64,000 bases of DNA, taken from Verrucomicrobium sp. (lineage in GTDB: Bacteria > Verrucomicrobiota > Verrucomicrobiia > Methylacidiphilales > UBA1321). The stretch lies in NCBI GenBank assembly GCA_017849585.1, contig JAFIGT010000003.1:248001-312000 (forward strand), in the 5' to 3' direction. The notes below the pieces were generated by a model. The model had not been told where the DNA came from, made no database searches, and worked only from the letters and a program-made list of their open reading frames with translations. The position numbers and the translations under genes are program-made. Shown piece by piece: positions 44,434 through 52,096 of the stretch. Position 1 is the first letter of the stretch. The number at the start of each line of letters is the position of its first letter.

Positions 44434-44836
44434 AAGCGCGCTTTGAGCCTGTGTGTCGTTGGAGAGTGGAGAAAATGAGATGCCTGAATTTGACGAAAGG
44501 AATGGCTCCCTAAATGCGGCCGATGAGTTCGGTTCGATCATTCGTATCTTCGGATCGACCAGGATTTAAGAGTAGACAACAAGCGTCGAGGATTTGTTCA
44601 AGCGCATCTTCACGCTTGCTTTCTACTGGACCAGACAATGAAAGCGCGCGCCGAAGTTGTGACGCAGACCCGTTTGCGACAAGCCCTGAAAAGAATTTTC
44701 TGAAGATGCGCTACAATTAGCATTGCGACACCCTCGTCATTGACCACCCATTACCGCATGATGTGGGCATGGTCACGCCAGTTTCGCCCTCGACGAATAG
44801 GCCGATGTTCCTTGGTTAAATCGCTACCTCATTTTT
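44434..44836. other. Intergenic region between cassette and dehydrogenase
   Basis: Together with 44323-44433 this makes a 514-bp divergent region. It holds a 12-bp perfect inverted repeat with arms 88 bp apart, AGCGCATCTTCA (44601-44612) and TGAAGATGCGCT (44701-44712), and copy E of the CTACAATTA element. I see no small gene or RNA gene that I can support. Confidence 0.5.
44708..44722 (+). promoter_or_regulatory. CTACAATTA element, copy E (before the dehydrogenase)
   Basis: GCGCTACAATTAGCA, about 115 bp before the dehydrogenase start. Its left end is the right arm of the 12-bp inverted repeat. A similar but weaker sequence, CGTTATAAT then CGCATTG on the minus strand, precedes the second lyase at about 45944-45963. 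Confidence 0.55.
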
Positions 44837-45907
44837 ATGCATACTGTGCTTCCTGCCGCTCAAACGGCCACCCGGATTCCACCTACACCCGTCACAACTC
44901 GCGTGGCCTTGGCGCTCGCGGCCCCCATCAATACTTATTTCCAGAATGAATTTGATGGGGATTCCTTTGGTTCGCTGGATTGTTCATGGCTGAATGAATC
45001 GGACATGACGCCTGATAAGTGGACGGCGACTTTATTGAGGCTGCAACCGGAGGTGATGGTTACCGGATGGGGCACGCCTCAACTGCCCGAATCTTACTTT
45101 AATGCACCGGACTGCAACCTCCGCTACGTTTGCCATCTGGCCGGTGGCGTGCGGTGGTTGGTTCCACGTTCATTGATCGAGCGCGGCGTCCTCGTTTCCA
45201 ACTGGGGACATTCCATTAGTTACACGGTGGCGGAGCACGCGGTTCTCCTGGTGCTTGGGCTTCTACGCAACTTGCCGGAATGGAACGAACTTGTGCGCGG
45301 TTGGCCGAAACGCTCGCAGGAAAAACCCATGCGTATCTTACCCACGCGCTCCTTGCGGCGCAAACGCGTGGGTATTCATGGGTTTGGTGCGGTAGCCAGG
45401 GAGATTGCGGCGATGTTGCGCCCCTTTCGACCTGAAATCATGGCGTACTCGGAAGGCGTTCCGCTTTCCATCTTCCAAGAATCCGGCGTGCGAGCCGCAT
45501 CGAGTTTGGAAGAATTATTCTCTTCCAGTGAAATCATCATTGAATGCGAGGCGCTCACGCCGAAGACGCGTGGCGTCATCAACGAAAAGCTCCTGCGATT
45601 GCTACCCCCTAACGCCATCTTCGTGAATGTTGGTCGTGGACCGATCGTGGACGAGAAGGTGCTGATTGCGCTGGCGTCCGAAGGGAAAATCAAGGTAGGT
45701 ATGGATGTGTACCAGCAGGAGCCCATCACGACCCAGTATCCGCTGTTCCAGCTGCCGAATACACTTCTTTCTCCTCATCTGGCAGGGCCGACGGAAGATG
45801 CCTTTGCTGACTTGTGCGGGTTCGCGGTGCGCAACCTGCGGCGCTATTTTGGTAATGAGCCTCTCGAAGGGCTTGTCTCGCTTGACGTATACGACCGCTC
45901 CTCCTAA
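44837..45907 (+). CDS. D-2-hydroxyacid dehydrogenase family protein
   Basis: An NAD(P)-dependent oxidoreductase of the formate/glycerate dehydrogenase family. The nucleotide loop is GIHGFGAVAREIA (179-191). The catalytic set is Arg267 (NVGRGPIVDE), Glu295 (DVYQQEP) and His314 (LSPHLAGPT). A 20-residue N-terminal extension without a signal peptide precedes the usual start of the fold, so a later start is possible. It lies in the lyase locus and shares the upstream element, so it may act on a sugar acid from polyuronate breakdown. The standard DEH reductase of alginate catabolism belongs to another family, so this is not a simple replacement. Confidence 0.85.
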   Translation: MHTVLPAAQTATRIPPTPVTTRVALALAAPINTYFQNEFDGDSFGSLDCSWLNESDMTPDKWTATLLRLQPEVMVTGWGTPQLPESYFNAPDCNLRYVCHLAGGVRWLVPRSLIERGVLVSNWGHSISYTVAEHAVLLVLGLLRNLPEWNELVRGWPKRSQEKPMRILPTRSLRRKRVGIHGFGAVAREIAAMLRPFRPEIMAYSEGVPLSIFQESGVRAASSLEELFSSSEIIIECEALTPKTRGVINEKLLRLLPPNAIFVNVGRGPIVDEKVLIALASEGKIKVGMDVYQQEPITTQYPLFQLPNTLLSPHLAGPTEDAFADLCGFAVRNLRRYFGNEPLEGLVSLDVYDRSS

Positions 45908-45990
45908 CCCCTGAAAAGTGATCTGATATTTTTCGTCCGAAAAGGCGCCAATGCGATTATAACGACCAACGGCTTCCGCCCAAAAAAACT

Positions 45991-47490
45991 ATGAATACTA
46001 CTCACCTGCAACAATGTCGGAACTGGCTCGCATGGACTCTCCCCGTGACCGCATTTTTCGTGTTAACTTTTTCCCTTGCTGCGCAGGAGACCGACGAAAC
46101 TCCGGCCACGCCTGCCGCCGCGAAAACCGGACCTGCGGCCGTGCCGCCGCCCAAAATACCCGTTCCGCAGCCGCCTGCGACGTTCCGCCATCCGGGGATA
46201 CTGAACAACCTGGAAGAGCTGAAGAAAATTCGCGCCAAAATCGAAGCGGGCGAGGAGCCGTGGAAGAGTGCGTTCGAGCAGATGAAAGCTTCCAACTACT
46301 CCAAGCTCGATCGGAAACCCAATCCAGTGGAAATTTCCAAATCGGGAATTATGGGCAAGGGAGGGGACTCGGGGGGGGCCAAGTCGGAAAGCATCGACGC
46401 CAAGACGGCTTACACGATGGCGTTGATGTGGGTTCTCACCGACGACGTGCGGTACGCCAAAAAAGCGGTCGAGATTTTAAATGCCTGGACGATTCTCAAA
46501 GGACACGCCGGGGGCAATTGGTATTTGCAGGCATCCTGGACCGGTTCCGTCTTTGCCAGCGCCGCAGAAATCATCCGCGCGACGTATCCGGACTGGTCGA
46601 AGGAAGAGATTGCCGCATTCTCGGCAATGCTCAATCGCGCATTCCTTCCCGAACTGCACAATCGCTTGGCATATGGAAACCGCAAGCTTTCCACGGTACA
46701 TGCCCTTGTTGCAATCGGCGTCTTCAATAACGACCGGGCGGCGTTCTACGAGGGCGTGAGCCACTGGATCAGCTATGTGCCCTGCTGGATTTACCTGAAA
46801 GAAGATGGCCCGGTTCCGTATATGCCGGATTATTGGAAGAATGGCCCCTCCAATGAGGAACTGGCGAAATTGAGCGCCGACCTGTTTCCCGACCCGTCCA
46901 AAGCGTGGTTTTCACAGGAAGTCAAAATCATCGGAGAAGATCGCACCATGCTGGAGAAGGGGGATATCAACCTGCTCTGGTACAATCCACCCATGTACGT
47001 CGAGGGGATGTGCTCCGAAACCTTCCGCGACTTGGGGCACTGCGATCTCGGATTTGCTTCGCTTATCTACACCGCGGAAATCGCCTGGCACCAGGGTATC
47101 GATCTCTATTCCATCCATGCCAAACGCATCATGGCTTTCATGGAATTTCAATCTGGCCTGCGTATCGACGAGAAAATTCCGACGGAGTTTTACCGCATCC
47201 AGTTCAATAACGTGAATCCGACTTGGGAGACCGCCTATAATCATTATCACAACCGCATGGGGTATGCGTTGCCCAAGACCGGGGAATTCATCAAGCGTGC
47301 TTTAAGGCCGAACCTCACCAAACCGTTTAGTGTTCCTTCCGTGCCGCTTTATATGTTCCCCGAACCCGGTGTACGCGCCGACAAGATCATGTGGCCCTGT
47401 ACGCTACAAATGGCTTGGGAAACACTCACGCATGGAGAACTGGGTGGAGCCAAAACCCCAGATGGCGTCACTCCTGCAAGCGCTAAATAA
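45991..47490 (+). CDS. Alginate-lyase-family enzyme without binding domain
   Basis: Paralogue of the lyase at 36055. A signal peptide (about 1-31, LTFSLAAQE) and a Pro/Ala-rich linker (37-65) precede the alpha/alpha toroid (about 70-485). Matching blocks are GGNWYLQASWTGSVFASAAE (174-193), YGNRKLSTVHALVAIGVFNNDRA, and CSETFRDLGHCDLGFA with Arg346 and His350. The LamG domain of the paralogue is missing. It lies 83 bp after the dehydrogenase and on the same strand, so the two may be cotranscribed. The likely role is periplasmic or extracellular cleavage of a uronan; substrate not known. Confidence 0.85.
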   Translation: MNTTHLQQCRNWLAWTLPVTAFFVLTFSLAAQETDETPATPAAAKTGPAAVPPPKIPVPQPPATFRHPGILNNLEELKKIRAKIEAGEEPWKSAFEQMKASNYSKLDRKPNPVEISKSGIMGKGGDSGGAKSESIDAKTAYTMALMWVLTDDVRYAKKAVEILNAWTILKGHAGGNWYLQASWTGSVFASAAEIIRATYPDWSKEEIAAFSAMLNRAFLPELHNRLAYGNRKLSTVHALVAIGVFNNDRAAFYEGVSHWISYVPCWIYLKEDGPVPYMPDYWKNGPSNEELAKLSADLFPDPSKAWFSQEVKIIGEDRTMLEKGDINLLWYNPPMYVEGMCSETFRDLGHCDLGFASLIYTAEIAWHQGIDLYSIHAKRIMAFMEFQSGLRIDEKIPTEFYRIQFNNVNPTWETAYNHYHNRMGYALPKTGEFIKRALRPNLTKPFSVPSVPLYMFPEPGVRADKIMWPCTLQMAWETLTHGELGGAKTPDGVTPASAK

Positions 47491-48002
47491 TTCCTATCAT
47501 TCCCAATCTATTGAGGGCGGCCGATAACGGCAAGGAAACGACGGAAAAGAGGTTCCGCAACATCCTTCCCGAGTCTCAACGCGGCCGCTTTAGCGAAAAT
47601 GTCGCACACCTAGCTCACGCAGCACACCTAAGCCTAACGGTGGAGCGCTATTCCGGGTTAGGATGGGGGCATGAATGGGAGTTTAAATGCTTCGGGGATC
47701 GCGCGTGTGGCGTCGCTCGATTCCGGTCAGTTCCGTCGACAACGGCAGCCCTCACCAACAGAAGGGGTAGGGGCTTGTAGCGCAACGTCGACGCTCTTTT
47801 TTTCAATAGAGAAAAAGCGCCCGCTTGACCTTTTGCCAGGTGGATTATTTACGCTCGATAGTAGAATAGCTTCTATCAAGTCACCCAATTGGCATGATTT
47901 AGTTATTGCGTTTCCCTAGTAACCGGGCTTAAATCGAATCGTTTTTGGTATTAGTTTCGTTAAACTCACAGAATCGTTACAACTATCAACCCAATAAGAG
48001 TC
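47491..48002. other. 512-bp intergenic region before the pyrophosphatase gene
   Basis: It contains one copy of the 48-bp repeated element (47593-47640, minus orientation). TTGACC near 47825 could be a -35 box of the pyrophosphatase gene, but the -10 is poor (TTTACG after 17 bases). TAGAATAGCTTCTA just after it is a small inverted repeat. No small gene is supported. Confidence 0.5.
47593..47640 (-). repeat. 48-bp intergenic repeat, copy 1
   Basis: Aligned without gaps to 55665-55712 (plus strand) this copy matches at 41 of 48 positions. It is in the opposite orientation. The centre CGTGAGCTAGGTGTGCGA is identical in both. Confidence 0.7.
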
Positions 48003-50456
48003 ATGACCCCCAAACCATTCGTAAATCTGAGCAGGGGAATTAAATCCCTCTGCCTGCTTCCGGCGTTTCTGCTGGCCAGCAGCGTATCCACCTGGGCCGG
48101 CGATGCCGACCTGAAACTCCCTAGCGCTGTCGAGCGCGCCGCCCACCAGTTCAATCTGTTTGGTGCGAGCCTCTCGGGCGATACCATTCTGATGATTGGT
48201 ATGCTGGTCACGGTGCTGGGTGCGTTGTTTGGTTTGTGGGGATACAAGAGCCTCAAGGCCATGCCGGCGCACAAGAGCATGCTCGACGTGTCGGATTTGA
48301 TCTACAGCACCTGTAAGACCTATCTGTTCCAACAGGGCAAACTCCTCCTCACTCTCTTCGTGCTCATCGGCGCGACGATGGTGTTCTACTTCGGCTACCT
48401 CAAGAGCTTCAGCTTCGGCAACGTGGCGTTGATCCTCGCTTGGTCGCTGGTCGGCGTGGCCGGTTCGTTTGCGGTCGCCTGGTTCGGCATCCTCATCAAC
48501 AACCTCGCCAACAGCCGCATGGCCTTCGCCGCTCTCCGTGGCAAGCCGATGGATCTCTCCGAGATTCCCACCCGCTCGGGTATGTGCATTGGCATGCTCC
48601 TGATCAGTGTCGAGTTGATTCTCATGATCAGCGTGCTCCTGTTCGTCCCGCCGGACTTCGCGGGCTTCAGCTTCCTCGGCTTCGCCATCGGTGAATCCCT
48701 CGGCGCGAGCGTGCTCCGTATTTGCGGTGGTATCTTTACCAAGATCGCGGACGTCGGCAGCGACATGATGAAGATCGTCTTCGGCATCAAGGAAGACGAC
48801 GCCCGTAACCCCGGTGTCATCGCGGACTGCGCAGGCGATAACGCCGGCGACAGCGTTGGACCAACCGCGGACGGCTTCGAAACATACGGCGTCACCGGCG
48901 TGGCGTTGATCACTTTCATCCTCATGGCTGTGCCCAAGGAATTCCAATGGCCACTCATCATCTGGATCTTCACCATGCGTATCGCCATGGTGGGCGTTTC
49001 CTTCCTCGGATGGGTCATCAACACCTTCATGGCACGCGCCATCTGGGGCAGCCACAAGAAGTTCAACTTTGAACACCCGCTGACCTCGCTGATCTGGGTC
49101 ACGTCGATCCTGTGCATCATCACCACCTACGTGGTGACCTACTCGATGCTCGGCACGACGCAGGCCTTCTCCGGCGTCTGGTGCACTCTGGCCACGATCA
49201 TCAGCTTCGGCACCATTGCCGCGGCGATCATCCCGGAACTTACCCGCGTGTTCACCAGCACCAGCAGCGGTCACACTCGTGAAATCGTCGATGCCACCAA
49301 GGAAGGCGGCGCCGGTCTCACCATCCTCTCCGGTTTGGTTGCCGGTAACTTCTCGGCCTTCTGGATGGGCTTGACCATTCTCGGCCTGATGCTTGGCGGC
49401 TTCCTGACCGCCACCAGCGGCACGAATCACGCCGCGTTTGCCGCCATGTTGGGCGGATATCCCGCCGTGTTTGCCTTCGGCCTCGTGGCCTTCGGTATGC
49501 TTGGCATGGGACCGACCACGATTGCGGTCGACAGCTATGGACCGGTAACGGACAACGCCCAGTCGGTGTTCGAACTCTCCACGATTGAAACCATCCCGAA
49601 CATCAGCGCCGAAGTCGAAAAGGATTTCGGTTTCAAGCCTGATTTCGAAACCGGCAAGCTCTTCCTCGAAGAGAACGACGGCGCGGGCAATACGTTCAAG
49701 GCCACGGCCAAGCCGATGCTCATCGGTACCGCCGTTGTCGGTGCGACGACGATGATCTTCTCGCTCATCCTCCTCCTAAAGGAGCATTTCCACTGGACGG
49801 ACATGAGCGCGCTCAGCATCGTTGAACCGTGGGTTCTCCTCGGTATGCTCGCGGGCGGCTCGGTGATCTATTGGTTCACGGGTGCCTCCATGCAGGCCGT
49901 GACGACCGGCGCTTACCGCGCGGTTGATTACATCAAGAAGAACATCAAGCTCTCCGACACGGAAAAGGCCTCGAAGGAAGACAGCAACGCGGTTGTCCGC
50001 ATCTGCACGGTTTACGCGCAGTACGGCATGGTCAACATCTTCGTTGTCATCTTCTCGTTGGCGTTGGCCTTCGCCTGCGTCGATCCGGTCTTCTTCGCCG
50101 CGTACCTGATCTCCATCGCGCTCTTCGGTTTGTTCCAGGCCATCTTCATGGCCAACGCCGGTGGCGCCTGGGATAACGCCAAGAAAGTTGTCGAGACGGA
50201 ACTGCGTCAGAAGGGTACCGAACTCCACGCCGCCACCGTCATTGGTGACCTCGTGGGCGATCCGTTCAAGGACACCTCCTCGGTGGCTCTGAACCCGATC
50301 ATCAAGTTCACGACCCTCTTCGGTCTGCTCGCGGTGGAAATCGCGATCACCGCGCCGCAAGGCCCGAAGAATATCGCCGCCGTCGTATTCTTCCTTATCG
50401 GTCTGTTCTTCGTCTGGCGTTCGTTCTACCAGATGCGCATCAGCACCAAGCACTAA
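48003..50456 (+). CDS. hppA: Membrane-bound ion-translocating pyrophosphatase, divergent type
   Basis: It couples hydrolysis of pyrophosphate to export of protons or sodium. The 817-residue protein has about 16 hydrophobic segments and an extra N-terminal export-like segment (about 15-35). Catalytic loops are present but altered: ADVGSDMMKIVFGIKEDDARNP for the usual ADVGADLVGKVE type, and GDNAGDSVGPTADGFETYG for the usual GDNVGDCAGMAADLFESY. NAGGAWDNAKK near the C-terminus is normal. Lys566 in GNTFKATAK sits where K+-independent enzymes have Lys instead of Ala. It may belong to the separate clade of Na+-regulated, H+-pumping enzymes. Codon use is strongly C-ending compared with the neighbours, which suggests high expression. 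A strong terminator follows. Confidence 0.9.
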   Translation: MTPKPFVNLSRGIKSLCLLPAFLLASSVSTWAGDADLKLPSAVERAAHQFNLFGASLSGDTILMIGMLVTVLGALFGLWGYKSLKAMPAHKSMLDVSDLIYSTCKTYLFQQGKLLLTLFVLIGATMVFYFGYLKSFSFGNVALILAWSLVGVAGSFAVAWFGILINNLANSRMAFAALRGKPMDLSEIPTRSGMCIGMLLISVELILMISVLLFVPPDFAGFSFLGFAIGESLGASVLRICGGIFTKIADVGSDMMKIVFGIKEDDARNPGVIADCAGDNAGDSVGPTADGFETYGVTGVALITFILMAVPKEFQWPLIIWIFTMRIAMVGVSFLGWVINTFMARAIWGSHKKFNFEHPLTSLIWVTSILCIITTYVVTYSMLGTTQAFSGVWCTLATIISFGTIAAAIIPELTRVFTSTSSGHTREIVDATKEGGAGLTILSGLVAGNFSAFWMGLTILGLMLGGFLTATSGTNHAAFAAMLGGYPAVFAFGLVAFGMLGMGPTTIAVDSYGPVTDNAQSVFELSTIETIPNISAEVEKDFGFKPDFETGKLFLEENDGAGNTFKATAKPMLIGTAVVGATTMIFSLILLLKEHFHWTDMSALSIVEPWVLLGMLAGGSVIYWFTGASMQAVTTGAYRAVDYIKKNIKLSDTEKASKEDSNAVVRICTVYAQYGMVNIFVVIFSLALAFACVDPVFFAAYLISIALFGLFQAIFMANAGGAWDNAKKVVETELRQKGTELHAATVIGDLVGDPFKDTSSVALNPIIKFTTLFGLLAVEIAITAPQGPKNIAAVVFFLIGLFFVWRSFYQMRISTKH

Positions 50457-50522
50457 TCAGCGCACGCTGAACCCGGTAAGGCTTCGCCACATGCGAGGCT
50501 TTACTGGATGGCTTAAAAAAGC

Positions 50523-50562
50523 AAACCCCGCTTTCACGGAATGTGAAAGCGGGGTTTCGTTT
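50523..50562 (+). terminator. Strong terminator after hppA
   Basis: A 15-bp perfect stem AAACCCCGCTTTCAC (50523-50537) / GTGAAAGCGGGGTTT (50543-50557) with a 5-base loop, followed by CGTTTT. A-rich sequence on the left would let it serve the convergent methyltransferase gene as well. Confidence 0.92.
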
Positions 50563-50596
50563 TGACTGCGCGGCAACGGTCCTCAATCAAACTGGA

Positions 50597-51673
50597 TCAG
50601 GCTTGCGCTGCCCAAGTCGTAATACACTCGATCTGCCCGGTACGCGGGAAGAGATCAAGCGGCTGGACGGAAATCAATTTGTAATGCTGGATCAACTTCT
50701 GCGCGTCGCGCGCGAGGGTCGGCGGATGACACGACACATAGGTCAGCGCGGCGGGACGCAATTCAATGAGCGTCCGCACGAGCGAAGCCGGGAGACCTTC
50801 ACGCGGCGGATCGAGTAACAGCCCCGCACTGGGGAGATTCGTTTCGCGCAAAATCGCCTCGAGTTTCAGGGCGACATCGCCCTCGACGAGTTGAAGATTA
50901 TCCGCCGGGATGCGGCGCGCATCCTTGAGGGAGCGACCATCTTTTTCAATGCCGGTAACGCGGCCAAATTTTTTCACCAGTTCGCTCGTGAAGAAACCGC
51001 CACCACAATAGGCGTCGATCCCTTCCTCCAATCCAGCGGGAAAAGTATCGGCCACGGTTTGACGCAGCGTCTCGAGCAGCAGATGATTTACTTGAAAGAA
51101 AGCGCTCGGTGGAATGCCCGGATGGCGCAGGGAATAGTGGCCCGGCTTGGGACGGCTCGCACGGAGTTGCTCCAACGTCTGGTTCACTTCCTCGGTGGCG
51201 AGTGCGCAACGTTCAATATCCACGATTTCTCGCGGGTCGGTCCCACGAAAGCCGATGAGACGGTCCTCGGCATGAACTGTAATGCGGTTGCGATAGCCGT
51301 AGGGTTGTGGGCATCCGATAATCGGACGAATGGGGGGCTCGGGAATTCGGGCGATTCGAACGAGGGAGTCGCGCACTTGCAGTTCCTTGGCTCGCAATTC
51401 TTCCGCGTAAGTCAGATGCTGGTATTGGCATCCGCCACAACGTTCGAAATAGGGGCAAAGCGGCTTTTCCCGCGTGGATGCCGGGGAGAGGATGGAAGTA
51501 ATTTTGCCGCGCGAATGGCGTGCCGATTTTTCCGTAATTTCTACTTCGACCGTGTCACCGGGGGCGGTGAACGGTACGAACACGACAAACCCTTCGTAAC
51601 GGCCTAAACCATCACCGCCAAAGGCAAGAGAATCAATCCGCAGGGAAATGCGGTCGCCAACCTGAACAGACAA
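50597..51673 (-). CDS. 23S rRNA / tRNA uracil-C5 methyltransferase, TrmA/RlmD family
   Basis: A SAM-dependent RNA methyltransferase. An N-terminal TRAM domain (1-62) is followed by four Fe-S cluster cysteines, Cys73, Cys79, Cys82 (CPYFERCGGC) and Cys155, and a Rossmann fold with DAYCGGGFFT, LLDPPREG, nucleophile Cys314 (YVSCHPP) and general base Glu348 (GQIECIT). This is the RlmD/RlmCD arrangement. At 358 aa it is shorter than usual (around 430-450), mainly in the central domain, so it may be a compact variant; all catalytic and cluster residues remain. The modified uridine cannot be named. Confidence 0.88.
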   Translation of the reverse strand: MSVQVGDRISLRIDSLAFGGDGLGRYEGFVVFVPFTAPGDTVEVEITEKSARHSRGKITSILSPASTREKPLCPYFERCGGCQYQHLTYAEELRAKELQVRDSLVRIARIPEPPIRPIIGCPQPYGYRNRITVHAEDRLIGFRGTDPREIVDIERCALATEEVNQTLEQLRASRPKPGHYSLRHPGIPPSAFFQVNHLLLETLRQTVADTFPAGLEEGIDAYCGGGFFTSELVKKFGRVTGIEKDGRSLKDARRIPADNLQLVEGDVALKLEAILRETNLPSAGLLLDPPREGLPASLVRTLIELRPAALTYVSCHPPTLARDAQKLIQHYKLISVQPLDLFPRTGQIECITTWAAQA

Positions 51674-51675
51674 AC

Positions 51676-52038
51676 TTAGTACCAGTTCTTGAGGTCGGCA
51701 GGAGGATATTCATTCACCACGCCCGTGTCGTAGGCTTTGAGCTTCAGCGACTGGTAGGGGGGGAAGGGGGAGGTCACGATCTCATAGAGACCCATGCCGA
51801 TATCCATGACCGTGCGGGAGGTGCCTTGTACGATCAGGCCCTTGAAAAAGCCAGCGGTGCCGCCTTCGGATTCCGTCACGGTGAATTGAGAGTCGAGAAA
51901 ATTGGCGGGAGCCATGGAGACGTTGGCCAAACCGCGGCCCAATTTGTCGTAGAAATTGTCACCCTTGGGCATGGAGATGTCAGCGTGAGCGATCATCAAA
52001 GTAGCGGAGAGAGCCAGAATGGAGAGCAGCGGTTTCAT
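51676..52038 (-). CDS. Small secreted protein, exosortase-system-associated TIGR04073-like
   Basis: A 120-residue protein with a signal peptide (MKPLLSILALSATLMIAHA), followed by KLGRGLANVSMAPANFLDS, GFFKGLIVQGTSRTVMDIGMG and LYEIVTSPFP. These blocks match my memory of the TIGR04073 family, found in genomes with PEP-CTERM/exosortase systems; its function is unknown. The start at 52038 is the one that begins the signal peptide; a start 13 codons earlier is unlikely. It is 2 bp from the methyltransferase gene downstream. Confidence 0.75.
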   Translation of the reverse strand: MKPLLSILALSATLMIAHADISMPKGDNFYDKLGRGLANVSMAPANFLDSQFTVTESEGGTAGFFKGLIVQGTSRTVMDIGMGLYEIVTSPFPPYQSLKLKAYDTGVVNEYPPADLKNWY

Positions 52039-52096
52039 AGCAATCACTTTAATTAAACATTTTCGAGTAAAAAGCAATCAGTTTTTGTTGTTGATG

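Noticed and set aside
47511-47780. 89-codon open frame in the gap before hppA
   Set aside because: No domain, no start signal, and it contains the repeated element; probably non-coding.
47825-47853. Promoter of hppA (TTGACC-N17-TTTACG)
   Set aside because: The -10 hexamer is poor and the distance to the gene is about 150 bp; recorded only as a remark.
47916-49430. 504-codon open frame antisense to hppA
   Set aside because: Its composition (His, Glu, Ala, Gly rich, no domain) is what the strongly C-biased codons of hppA produce on the other strand.
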